From the NCBI GenBank assembly GCA_947575235.1, contig CANPMT010000015.1, positions 1 through 46,938 on the forward strand: a DNA stretch of 46,938 nt, read 5' to 3'. Source of the DNA: an uncultured Porphyromonadaceae bacterium. Its GTDB lineage: Bacteria; Bacteroidota; Bacteroidia; Bacteroidales; Muribaculaceae. The notes under the pieces are model-generated. The model worked only from the letters and a program-made list of their open reading frames with translations, ran no database searches and was not told where the DNA came from. The position numbers and the translations under genes were made by a program. Below, piece after piece: positions 39,794 to 46,938 of the stretch; position 1 is the stretch's first letter, and every line of letters begins with the position of its first letter.

Positions 39794-42700
39794 ATGGATA
39801 ACATCATAAAACATATAACAACCCGTGGACGCCTCGCGGCGGCTGCCCTTCTACTGGGCGGTGCCCTCGGCGCCTTCGCCGCCGGAGGCGGTAACACCCT
39901 CCGTGGTAAGGTAGTCGACCCCGAAGGTAATCCTATTCCGGGTGCCATGGTCAATCTGGCCGAGCAAAGCAAGATGGTATTTACCGATGAGAACGGTGAA
40001 TTTGTCATCAAGGATGCGTCATACGATGATGAGGTCAACACAAAATGTGTGGGTTATCTCCCCGAGATAACCGCTGTGGAGAATTTTGATGCCCCGATCA
40101 CGATTGTGCTTCATCCCGATGATGACCCCTATTCTCATCTCGCGCCGGTGGCCTTCAATACCCAGCAGAAGAAATTGCTCACCGACTCCCGCTCGGTTGT
40201 AACCGGCGAGGAGCTGCAGAGATATCCCGTGACTGTGCTCCAGAACGCGTTCAACTCACTCCTGCCGGGCGTGGAGACCTATGAATGGTCGTCTGAGCCG
40301 GGCTGGACAGAGACTCAGATGTATGTGCGCGGTATCCGCACAATGAACACAAGTGCGCGTAACCCCCTTATCATTGTCGATAATGTGGAGCGCGACCTCT
40401 CATTCCTCGATGCTTTCCCTATCGAGACTGTGACAGTGCTCAAGGATGCCGCCGCAACGGCTCTCTACGGTATGCGTGGTGCCAACGGTGTGATTCTCGT
40501 CACCACAAAGCGCGGCGAGGCCGGAAAGACCCATATCGACTTCACCCAGGAGGTGGGATTCCAGACTCTCTCCGAGAAGATGGAGACCCAGGATTCATAC
40601 AACATGGCGCTGACACGCAACCAGGTGCGCTATCTCTCAGGCCAGGAACCGATGTATTCGGCCGAGCAGATCGAGAAGTACCGCCGGGTATGCAACGGCG
40701 AGCAGCTCTCCGGTATGGACCAGTACCGTTACTTCAACACCAACTGGTTTGACCAGCTATACCGTGAGACAGCCCCTGTGATCAAGACCAACCTCCAGAT
40801 TTCAGGCGGTAACAACAAGGCACGCTACTACGTGTCGTTCTCCTATCTCCGTCAGGAGGGTATGTGGAACAGCAAGTGGACCAACATGATGGACCGCTAC
40901 ACGATGCAGCATATGCTCAACCGCTGGAACCTGCGTTCAAACCTTGACATCAACGTCAACAAGTATCTGCGTGTGGGTCTTGACCTCGGCGGACGTATCG
41001 ACAACATCAACCAGCCCACCACTCCGGTGTTCAACCTCACCACTTTCGGTGCTGTGGAGGCTAACCCGATGGAGCCGGTATACACCCCTCAGGGTTACAT
41101 CTACTCATCGACCACAGCCAATAACCCAGCCCGTCTGTTGGGTTCGGCAGGTCAGGAGAAAAACCGTCGCCGCAGTCTTTATTCAACAGCCGAGATCAAC
41201 GGTTATCTCGACCCCATCACAAAGGGTCTGGAGGCCAACTTGGTGGTAAGTTTCGACGCTTTCGACGTGTTCCGTTCGAACCAGACCAACAGCATCAACA
41301 CTTACTCTTACGACTATACCAATCCGAATGCCCAGACAATCGACGACTTCACACTGACGCAGACCACGGCTTATACAGAGCTTACCAACCACACGGCTGA
41401 GGAGCGTGCCAACTCATGGACTCTCAACTTCCGTTTCGGTTTCAAGTATAACCGCGATTTCGGAAAGCATCATGTGGATGCCAACCTCTTTGTGCGCAGC
41501 TATCAGCAGCGTCTCAACATGAGAGAGGCATTCGTCGACAACGCCATGTATTCATCCGACCGTTTCCTCTCATGGAACGGACAAGCCACCTATGCCTACG
41601 ATGGCCGTTATATCCTTTCTGGAAATATCTCGCGCATGGGTAACGATAACTTCGATCCCGACCGCCGCTGGGGTACATTCTGGGGCGTATCGGCCGGCTG
41701 GGTGCTCTCAAATGAGAAGTTCCTCCGCAATCCCAACATCGACCTCCTGAAAATCCGTGCATCTTACGGTAAGACGGGACAGAGCGACACCGGTGCCGGA
41801 CGTTATCCCTATCAGTCGATCTATGCGGCCGACAATGGTTACGGATTCGGTTTCAACAACACCTGGGTGCCGGGCTACAGCGAGTCAATCGCCGGTAACC
41901 CCAACAGCCGCTGGGAGATCTCGAAGATGGTCAACCTCGGTCTTGACTGGGATTTCTGGCACCGTCGTCTCTACGGTTCGTTCGATATCTTCAAGGAGTG
42001 GCGCAGCGACATTCTCGTGAACCGTTCCACAATTCCTGACATCCTCGGCATCACCTACGCCAAAGACTCATACGGCAAGGTAGAGTCAAAGGGTATGGAG
42101 CTCGTGATCGGTCATGCCAACCGCATCGGCAAGGTAAACTACTCGGTTGAGGGACAGCTCTCATGGAACACCAACAAGATCACCGAGATGGATGAGACCG
42201 AACCCCTCGTGGAATGGCAGCGCAAGACCGGCAAGCGAATCTTCGAGTATACCTCAGTGCAGGGCCTTTACGAGAGCTCGTTCAATGGCACAGTGGGTGG
42301 ATGGAACCAGTATCAGTTTGTGCAGTGGGCATCCGATCCCAACCTTATCGCCACAAGCCAGGCCGACGCTATCGCCCATCCTGAGAAATATCCTTTCAAC
42401 ACCCAGGCAGGTAGCGCGCAGCAGCTCGGAACAGCCGTGTTCAAGGATCTCAACGGCGACCGTATAATCGACGAGCGCGACAAGATGCCGATGGGATATA
42501 CCATCATTCCGGAGCTGACACCCTCGTTCGCCCTCAATGTGGAGTATGCCGGTTTCGACCTCCGCGCCGTGCTCACAGCCTATCTCAACCGCTCGGTATT
42601 CGTATCTCCCGCCGCCACTTATTCAGGATGGTCGAACATGGGTACGCATGAGGTTGTGAACTGCTGGGGTTACTATACCGACGATCCCAACGACCCACGC

Positions 42701-43024
42701 AATATCAATGCCAAATATCCCCGTCCCGTCTATGGCGGTTTCAACAGCGTGGATTCAAGCCGTGAGAGCGGAACATACGAGAACGATATCTGGATCATGA
42801 ACGGTGATTACCTGAGCCTCCGCAACATTGAGTTCGGCTATTCACTCCCGAAGAGTCTCATCTCAAAGATTCACATGACCCAGTGCCGCTTCTACTTCAG
42901 TGCGTACAACATCTGCAACTGGAGCCACCTCCCCAAGGGTATGGATCCCGAGAAGCCGATGTCATACTGCTGGTGGTATCCGAAGACCCGCACATTCAAC
43001 TTCGGTTTACACGTAACCTTCTAA
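39794..43024 (+). CDS. SusC-family TonB-dependent transporter 2 of the PUL
   Basis: The start was set at MDNIIKHITTRGR (39794), 41 bp after the upstream susD; the longer frame overlaps susD and lacks a signal peptide at its start. The 1076-residue protein has a regulatory-like domain (LRGKVVDPEGNPIPGAMVNLAEQ), then a TonB-box region with an atypical sequence (LAPVAFNTQQ). The plug shows LLPGVETYEWSSEPGWTETQMYVRGIRT, PLIIVDNVERD, TVTVLKDAAATALYG and GVILVTTKRG. The GVETYEWSSEPGW stretch is unlike the usual SusC wording, suggesting a distinct ligand or partner. It ends FNFGLHVTF. Positional counterpart from memory: BT_0362. Confidence 0.93.
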   Translation: MDNIIKHITTRGRLAAAALLLGGALGAFAAGGGNTLRGKVVDPEGNPIPGAMVNLAEQSKMVFTDENGEFVIKDASYDDEVNTKCVGYLPEITAVENFDAPITIVLHPDDDPYSHLAPVAFNTQQKKLLTDSRSVVTGEELQRYPVTVLQNAFNSLLPGVETYEWSSEPGWTETQMYVRGIRTMNTSARNPLIIVDNVERDLSFLDAFPIETVTVLKDAAATALYGMRGANGVILVTTKRGEAGKTHIDFTQEVGFQTLSEKMETQDSYNMALTRNQVRYLSGQEPMYSAEQIEKYRRVCNGEQLSGMDQYRYFNTNWFDQLYRETAPVIKTNLQISGGNNKARYYVSFSYLRQEGMWNSKWTNMMDRYTMQHMLNRWNLRSNLDINVNKYLRVGLDLGGRIDNINQPTTPVFNLTTFGAVEANPMEPVYTPQGYIYSSTTANNPARLLGSAGQEKNRRRSLYSTAEINGYLDPITKGLEANLVVSFDAFDVFRSNQTNSINTYSYDYTNPNAQTIDDFTLTQTTAYTELTNHTAEERANSWTLNFRFGFKYNRDFGKHHVDANLFVRSYQQRLNMREAFVDNAMYSSDRFLSWNGQATYAYDGRYILSGNISRMGNDNFDPDRRWGTFWGVSAGWVLSNEKFLRNPNIDLLKIRASYGKTGQSDTGAGRYPYQSIYAADNGYGFGFNNTWVPGYSESIAGNPNSRWEISKMVNLGLDWDFWHRRLYGSFDIFKEWRSDILVNRSTIPDILGITYAKDSYGKVESKGMELVIGHANRIGKVNYSVEGQLSWNTNKITEMDETEPLVEWQRKTGKRIFEYTSVQGLYESSFNGTVGGWNQYQFVQWASDPNLIATSQADAIAHPEKYPFNTQAGSAQQLGTAVFKDLNGDRIIDERDKMPMGYTIIPELTPSFALNVEYAGFDLRAVLTAYLNRSVFVSPAATYSGWSNMGTHEVVNCWGYYTDDPNDPRNINAKYPRPVYGGFNSVDSSRESGTYENDIWIMNGDYLSLRNIEFGYSLPKSLISKIHMTQCRFYFSAYNICNWSHLPKGMDPEKPMSYCWWYPKTRTFNFGLHVTF

Positions 43025-43040
43025 TCTAACAAGAATCGAA

Positions 43041-44804
43041 ATGAAATCCAAGATATTATCAATAGCCGCAATGGTTGCCCTCGCTTTCGGGGGCAGCTCT
43101 TGCAGCGATTACCTGGACAAAGAGGTTGACCTCACACAGCAGGCCGACAACGTCTTCGACGACTATGACATGACACGAGGCTTCCTCGCACGCCTGTATG
43201 TGTATCTCCCCGATGCGTTCGGCGCCATCGCGGGCAGCGACAACTCCTCGCGCGACTGTATGACCGACAACGCCATCTGCTACTGGGCAGGTGTGAACTA
43301 CCACACTCTTGTCTCTGACGGTTTCTCAGCCAACAACCACGCCTACGCATCCGGCTTCTGGACCAACTATTACAAAGGTATCCGTGCCTGCAACCAGTTT
43401 GCCAAGAATGCAAAATCTTCAGTAATCGGCAACAGTGAGAAGAGTGGCGACGACAACCGTCTCTACGACCGCTGGGTGGCTGAGGCGCTCATGATACGTG
43501 CCATTCTCCATATGGATCTCTGCGCATGGTTTGGCGACCTCCCCATCGTGGGCGACGATGAGAACGGTGTGCCCATCATTCTGGAGCCCGGCGTTACTCT
43601 CCCCGTGCGTACCCCCTCGGCCGACGTGCTGAAATGGATTGCCGACGAATGCGACAAGTATAAGGATAACCTCCCGTTCCGCTACAGCAACGAGGATGAG
43701 AACTGGGGACGTATCAACGGTGCGGCCGCCTACGCGCTCAAGGCCCGCGCATTGGTATACCGTGCATCTCCGCTCAACAACCCCACCAACAATCAGGAGT
43801 GGTGGAACGAGGCTGCCCAGGCTTGTCTTGACTTCATCAACAAGAATGCCACCCAGAGCAACCCTTACCGTCTCTACACCACAGCCGACAATAATCCTGA
43901 GCAGAACTACTACGAGTGCTTCACCACCAATCCGGTGCATAACAACGAGTATATCCTCAGCCGTTCGGTATGGACACAGTACACCATCGAGCTGGCCTTC
44001 TCACCCTGCGGTTTCTCAGGTTCGGCCACATCTACAGGACGTAACAACCCGACCCAGAATTTCGTGGATGCCTACGAGACAAAGAACGGTCTTCCCATCG
44101 ACAAAGACCCGACTTATGATCCGCAGAATCCTTACGTAAACCGCGACCCGCGTCTTGAGCAGACAGTCTTCCATCATGGTTCTGTATGGGGCGACGCCCT
44201 CAACAACGAGGAGCGTGAGGTGGACGTGACTTTCGGCACAGGTATCGACTATCAGTCGCTCCACGGAGGCACGATGACCGGCTACTATACGAAGAAGTAT
44301 GTGTCGAACATGTCGTGGAACAATCCCACCAGCTACAGCAAGGCTTGTCCTATCTTCCGCTACGGTGAGATATTGCTCAACGCCGCCGAGGCCCTCAACG
44401 AGGCAGGGCGCACCAACGACGCTTACAAATACATCAACGAGCTCCGTGCGCGTGTGGGTATGCCCGAATACAGCGGCATGACCCAGAGCGAGCTCCGCGA
44501 GCGTATCCAGAACGAGCGGCGCATAGAGCTCTGTTTTGAGGATCACCGCTATTTCGACGAGCGCCGCTGGAAACTCTTCGAGGGTAAGTCAAAATCATCC
44601 GAGACCAACCTCCCCCGTTATCAGCAGGTCTACAACCTCTATGGTGTGACAATCCATCCCGAGCAGGCCTCGAAGTTTGTCTATGGCCCGGCCAGCACTT
44701 ATCCTGAGCGAGTGTTCAACTCACCCAAGAACTACTGGTTCCCCATACCTTACAGCGAGATTGTGAAGACCGGTCTGCCGCAGACCCCCGGATGGGAAAT
44801 GTAA
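43041..44804 (+). CDS. SusD-like lipoprotein 2 of the PUL
   Basis: This 587-residue lipoprotein (lipobox GGSSC, Cys21) follows SusC 2 by 16 bp. It has SDYLDKEVDLTQQADNVFDDYDM at the start and the SusD repeats YYKGIRACNQFAKN, WVAEALMIRAILHMDLCAWFGDLPIVG, ALKARALVYRASPLNNP and FRYGEILLNAAEALNEAG. The C-terminus has IQNERRIELCFEDHRYFDERRWK and ends KTGLPQTPGWEM. It should cap SusC 2. Positional counterpart from memory: BT_0361. Confidence 0.93.
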   Translation: MKSKILSIAAMVALAFGGSSCSDYLDKEVDLTQQADNVFDDYDMTRGFLARLYVYLPDAFGAIAGSDNSSRDCMTDNAICYWAGVNYHTLVSDGFSANNHAYASGFWTNYYKGIRACNQFAKNAKSSVIGNSEKSGDDNRLYDRWVAEALMIRAILHMDLCAWFGDLPIVGDDENGVPIILEPGVTLPVRTPSADVLKWIADECDKYKDNLPFRYSNEDENWGRINGAAAYALKARALVYRASPLNNPTNNQEWWNEAAQACLDFINKNATQSNPYRLYTTADNNPEQNYYECFTTNPVHNNEYILSRSVWTQYTIELAFSPCGFSGSATSTGRNNPTQNFVDAYETKNGLPIDKDPTYDPQNPYVNRDPRLEQTVFHHGSVWGDALNNEEREVDVTFGTGIDYQSLHGGTMTGYYTKKYVSNMSWNNPTSYSKACPIFRYGEILLNAAEALNEAGRTNDAYKYINELRARVGMPEYSGMTQSELRERIQNERRIELCFEDHRYFDERRWKLFEGKSKSSETNLPRYQQVYNLYGVTIHPEQASKFVYGPASTYPERVFNSPKNYWFPIPYSEIVKTGLPQTPGWEM

Positions 44805-44810
44805 TAAAGT

Positions 44811-44836
44811 GGCTGACGCGCTCCGGCGCGTCAGCC
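44811..44836 (+). promoter_or_regulatory. Hairpin between susD 2 and the GH43 gene
   Basis: GGCTGACGCGC and GCGCGTCAGCC form an 11-bp perfect stem with a 4-base loop. No T run follows, so it is more likely an mRNA-stability or attenuation element than a full stop. Confidence 0.55.
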
Positions 44837-44864
44837 GCCACAAATCAATTAATTATTGTATCGT

Positions 44865-46766
44865 ATGAAAATACTGAGATATACATCATGTCTTGCCGCA
44901 GGTCTCCTTCTCTTAGGGGCCTGCAGCGAGGATGAGGTGACTTTCCCCGAGGGGGAGGGTATACTTATCGAAACTCCGGTAGAGGTGGAATGCGGCGGTG
45001 TCTACGCTTCGTTCACTGCCCTCTATCAGATGAAGAGCGACACCCGCTACACCAAAGCCGGTTATGTGGTGGCCGAGACTGAGAACCCCACAATCTACGG
45101 CAGTGTCTATGACGCAACTGTGTCAGGTGATACCATCAAGGCCACTATCACCGGGCTCGCTCCCGGCCGCGAATATCATGTACGCGCCTTTATGAATGAG
45201 TATAAGGGTGGGGTGATATATTCGCCCGACTTCACATTCACCACAGGTGAGGGGAGCTTAGAGGAGCAGTTAGCTTACTACCGCGGTCCGTCATACCCCG
45301 ACTATTATGTCGACCTGGCGGGATGGGGTAGCCGCAGCCAGTGGAACCTTGCCAACGTTCATGACCCGAGCGTGGTGAAGGCTGCCGACGGTTACTATTA
45401 TATGTATCAGACCGATGCCTCTTACGGCAACGCACATACCGAGGGTGGCCATTTCCATGCACGCCGTTCGCTCGACCTTATCAACTGGGAATATCTCGGC
45501 GGCACAATGCCCGCTCTTCCTGAATGGGTGGTGCCCAAACTCAACGAGATACGCGCCGGTATGGGACTGGAGGCCGCCGCTCCTGATGAGAATCTCTTCG
45601 GATACTGGGCTCCGAGCGTGGTGAAGGTGCGCGACGACCTCTACCGTATGTATTATTCCATTGTGGTGCCGGGTTATATCAACGGCGACAATTCGTGGGG
45701 TGAGCGTGCCTTTATCGGTATGATGGAGAACAGCAATCCCGCCGATAATGCCGGCTGGGTTGACAAGGGGTATGTGATTACAAATGCCTCTGACAAGGGT
45801 CTCAACTTCAATGTATCACCTACCGACTGGGGGAACTGCTATTATAAATTCAATGCAATAGACCCCTCGGTGTTGGTTACCGGTTCAGGTGAGCATTGGA
45901 TGATCTATGGCTCATGGCATAGCGGTATAGCGGCTGTGAAACTTGATCCCTCCACCGGAAAGGTGGCTGCCCAGTTGGGTAATCCCTGGGGTAGCGGGGC
46001 TGATATTGCCGGCTATGGCAAGCTGATTGCCACACGTCAGTCGGGCAACCGCTGGCAAGGCTCTGAGGGTCCGGAGGTGATTTACCGCGATGGCTATTAT
46101 TATCTCTTCCTCGCTTACGATGAATTGAGCGTGGCTTACAATACCCGTGTCGCAAGGTCGAAGAATATCGATGGCCCTTACACGGATATCCGTGGTGTCA
46201 ATATCACCGATAACGGCGGGGATGCGCTTCCAGTAGTGACTCATCCCTATAAATTCGCCAACTCTCCCGGTTGGGTAGGCTTCTCGCACTGCACAGTCTT
46301 TGAGGATGGCGAAGGTAACTGGTATTACGCTTCACAGGCCCGTTTCCCGGCCGGAATAAATGGCAACGATGCCAGCAATGCCCTTATGATGGGTCACGTC
46401 CGCAGCATCGTCTGGACAAAAGATGGCTGGCCCCTGGTAATGCCCGAGCGTTACGGTGCAGTTCCCGCGCTCGCCATAGCCGAGGCTGAACTGGCAGGTG
46501 ACTGGGAGGTGATTGATATGGCCTATAGCTTCGCCAACATGAAGGAATCGGCATCCATGACATTGAACGATGACCATACAGTCAGCGGAGGTGTTTGGGA
46601 TGGCGCCACATGGAGCTATGCTGCAGACAATTCGATACTGAAAGTAGGCGACACCGAGCTCTATCTCAAGCGCGAATGCGACTGGGAGGATGCCGATCGC
46701 CGTGCCACTATAGTCTTTGCCGGACTCACCACTACAACAACATATTGGGGAAAGAAAAGTCTCTGA
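44865..46766 (+). CDS. GH43 lipoprotein, probable surface endo-arabinanase
   Basis: The 633-residue lipoprotein (lipobox LLLLGAC, Cys20) is probably on the cell surface and makes the first cuts in arabinan. Residues about 35-128 form a fibronectin-like domain (GYVVAETENPTIYG, ITGLAPGREYHVRAFMN). The GH43 propeller has base Asp167 (NVHDPSV), Asp333 (AIDPSV) and acid Glu401 (GSEGPEVIY). WVGFSHCTVFEDGEGNWYYASQ and a small C-terminal beta domain (about 540-633) match endo-1,5-arabinanase subfamilies. The ATG at 44865 was chosen over the upstream TTG because it begins the signal peptide. It ends the operon. Positional counterpart from memory: BT_0360. Confidence 0.9.
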   Translation: MKILRYTSCLAAGLLLLGACSEDEVTFPEGEGILIETPVEVECGGVYASFTALYQMKSDTRYTKAGYVVAETENPTIYGSVYDATVSGDTIKATITGLAPGREYHVRAFMNEYKGGVIYSPDFTFTTGEGSLEEQLAYYRGPSYPDYYVDLAGWGSRSQWNLANVHDPSVVKAADGYYYMYQTDASYGNAHTEGGHFHARRSLDLINWEYLGGTMPALPEWVVPKLNEIRAGMGLEAAAPDENLFGYWAPSVVKVRDDLYRMYYSIVVPGYINGDNSWGERAFIGMMENSNPADNAGWVDKGYVITNASDKGLNFNVSPTDWGNCYYKFNAIDPSVLVTGSGEHWMIYGSWHSGIAAVKLDPSTGKVAAQLGNPWGSGADIAGYGKLIATRQSGNRWQGSEGPEVIYRDGYYYLFLAYDELSVAYNTRVARSKNIDGPYTDIRGVNITDNGGDALPVVTHPYKFANSPGWVGFSHCTVFEDGEGNWYYASQARFPAGINGNDASNALMMGHVRSIVWTKDGWPLVMPERYGAVPALAIAEAELAGDWEVIDMAYSFANMKESASMTLNDDHTVSGGVWDGATWSYAADNSILKVGDTELYLKRECDWEDADRRATIVFAGLTTTTTYWGKKSL

Positions 46767-46795
46767 CACACTCGTCAATACGCGTCCGCAATCAA

Positions 46796-46821
46796 GAGGG
46801 GAGGCCCACGGGCCTCCCCTC
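46796..46821 (+). terminator. Hairpin after the PUL operon
   Basis: GAGGGGAGGCCC and GGGCCTCCCCTC form a perfect 12-bp stem with a 2-base loop, 29 bp past the GH43 stop. No T run follows, so termination is likely but not canonical. Confidence 0.65.
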
Positions 46822-46834
46822 ACTTATATGTAGG

Positions 46835-46876
46835 GATGTATAGTATAGATGTATAGTATAATAGATGTATAGTATA
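46835..46876 (+). repeat. Three copies of a 13-bp unit
   Basis: GATGTATAGTATA occurs at 46835-46847, 46848-46860 and 46864-46876 in the region after the operon hairpin. No coding function is visible. Confidence 0.75.
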
Positions 46877-46892
46877 TAGGTATATATAGGCA

Positions 46893-46926
46893 CAAAAAAA
46901 ATTGATTGTCGTCCCGACAACCAATC
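46893..46926 (-). terminator. Terminator of a leftward gene beyond the window
   Basis: Read on the minus strand, TTGTCG-GGA-CGACAA, extended by imperfect ATTGG/TCAAT pairing, is followed by a run of eight T. It would end a convergent unit entering from the right. Confidence 0.6.
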
Positions 46927-46938
46927 TTCTGTTAACCT

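Overview
The window looks like chromosomal DNA of a gut Bacteroidales bacterium, probably Muribaculaceae-like (genus inferred, not proven). The evidence is five SusC/SusD-type outer-membrane genes plus a sixth as a remnant, a hybrid two-component sensor (HTCS), a fimbrillin locus, a trace of a type IX secretion sorting tail, and many promoters with the Bacteroidetes -7 box TAnnTTTG, several with a TTG/TTTG element about 20 bp upstream.

Left third (1-15,865): a phage-derived region. A portal gene enters from the left edge and appears cut short. Next come a SusC/SusD pair with its own promoter and an AT-richer insert carrying an acidic orphan protein, an AAA/DUF4143 ATPase, a remnant of a second susD 3' end and a remnant sorting tail. 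Then follow phage genes: three tandem paralogous small proteins, a self-cleaving S24-type repressor on the opposite strand, a connector-like protein, a major-capsid candidate, a scaffold-like protein, and divergently a small-terminase candidate and the large terminase. No integrase, tail or lysis gene is visible in the window.

Middle (15,866-26,759): tRNA-Arg(UCU), a small beta-barrel-like protein, an orphan HicB-like domain followed by an XRE regulator with a His-rich linker and coiled coil, cysE and cysK for cysteine synthesis, and a leftward block of metX, an OmpA-family lipoprotein, a TlpA-like lipoprotein, a DUF5119-like lipoprotein and a fimbrillin-like lipoprotein. A gene-free stretch with a 30-bp tandem repeat and a serine hydrolase follow.

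Right (26,877-46,766): a polysaccharide utilisation locus whose order (GH43 / HTCS / surface lipoprotein / SusC / SusD / SusC / SusD / GH43) matches, from memory, the arabinan locus of Bacteroides thetaiotaomicron. The two SusC/D pairs and the surface lipoprotein would bind and import arabinan pieces, the lipoprotein GH43 would cut outside the cell, the periplasmic GH43 would trim inside, and the HTCS would sense oligosaccharides and switch on both transcription units. Two observations stand out. The HTCS frame is broken by one TGA exactly where a propeller repeat should have Trp. A motif GGGTGGATAAA occurs three times in the divergent GH43/HTCS promoter region and again, with an inverted partner, before the operon, so it is a strong candidate for the HTCS operator.
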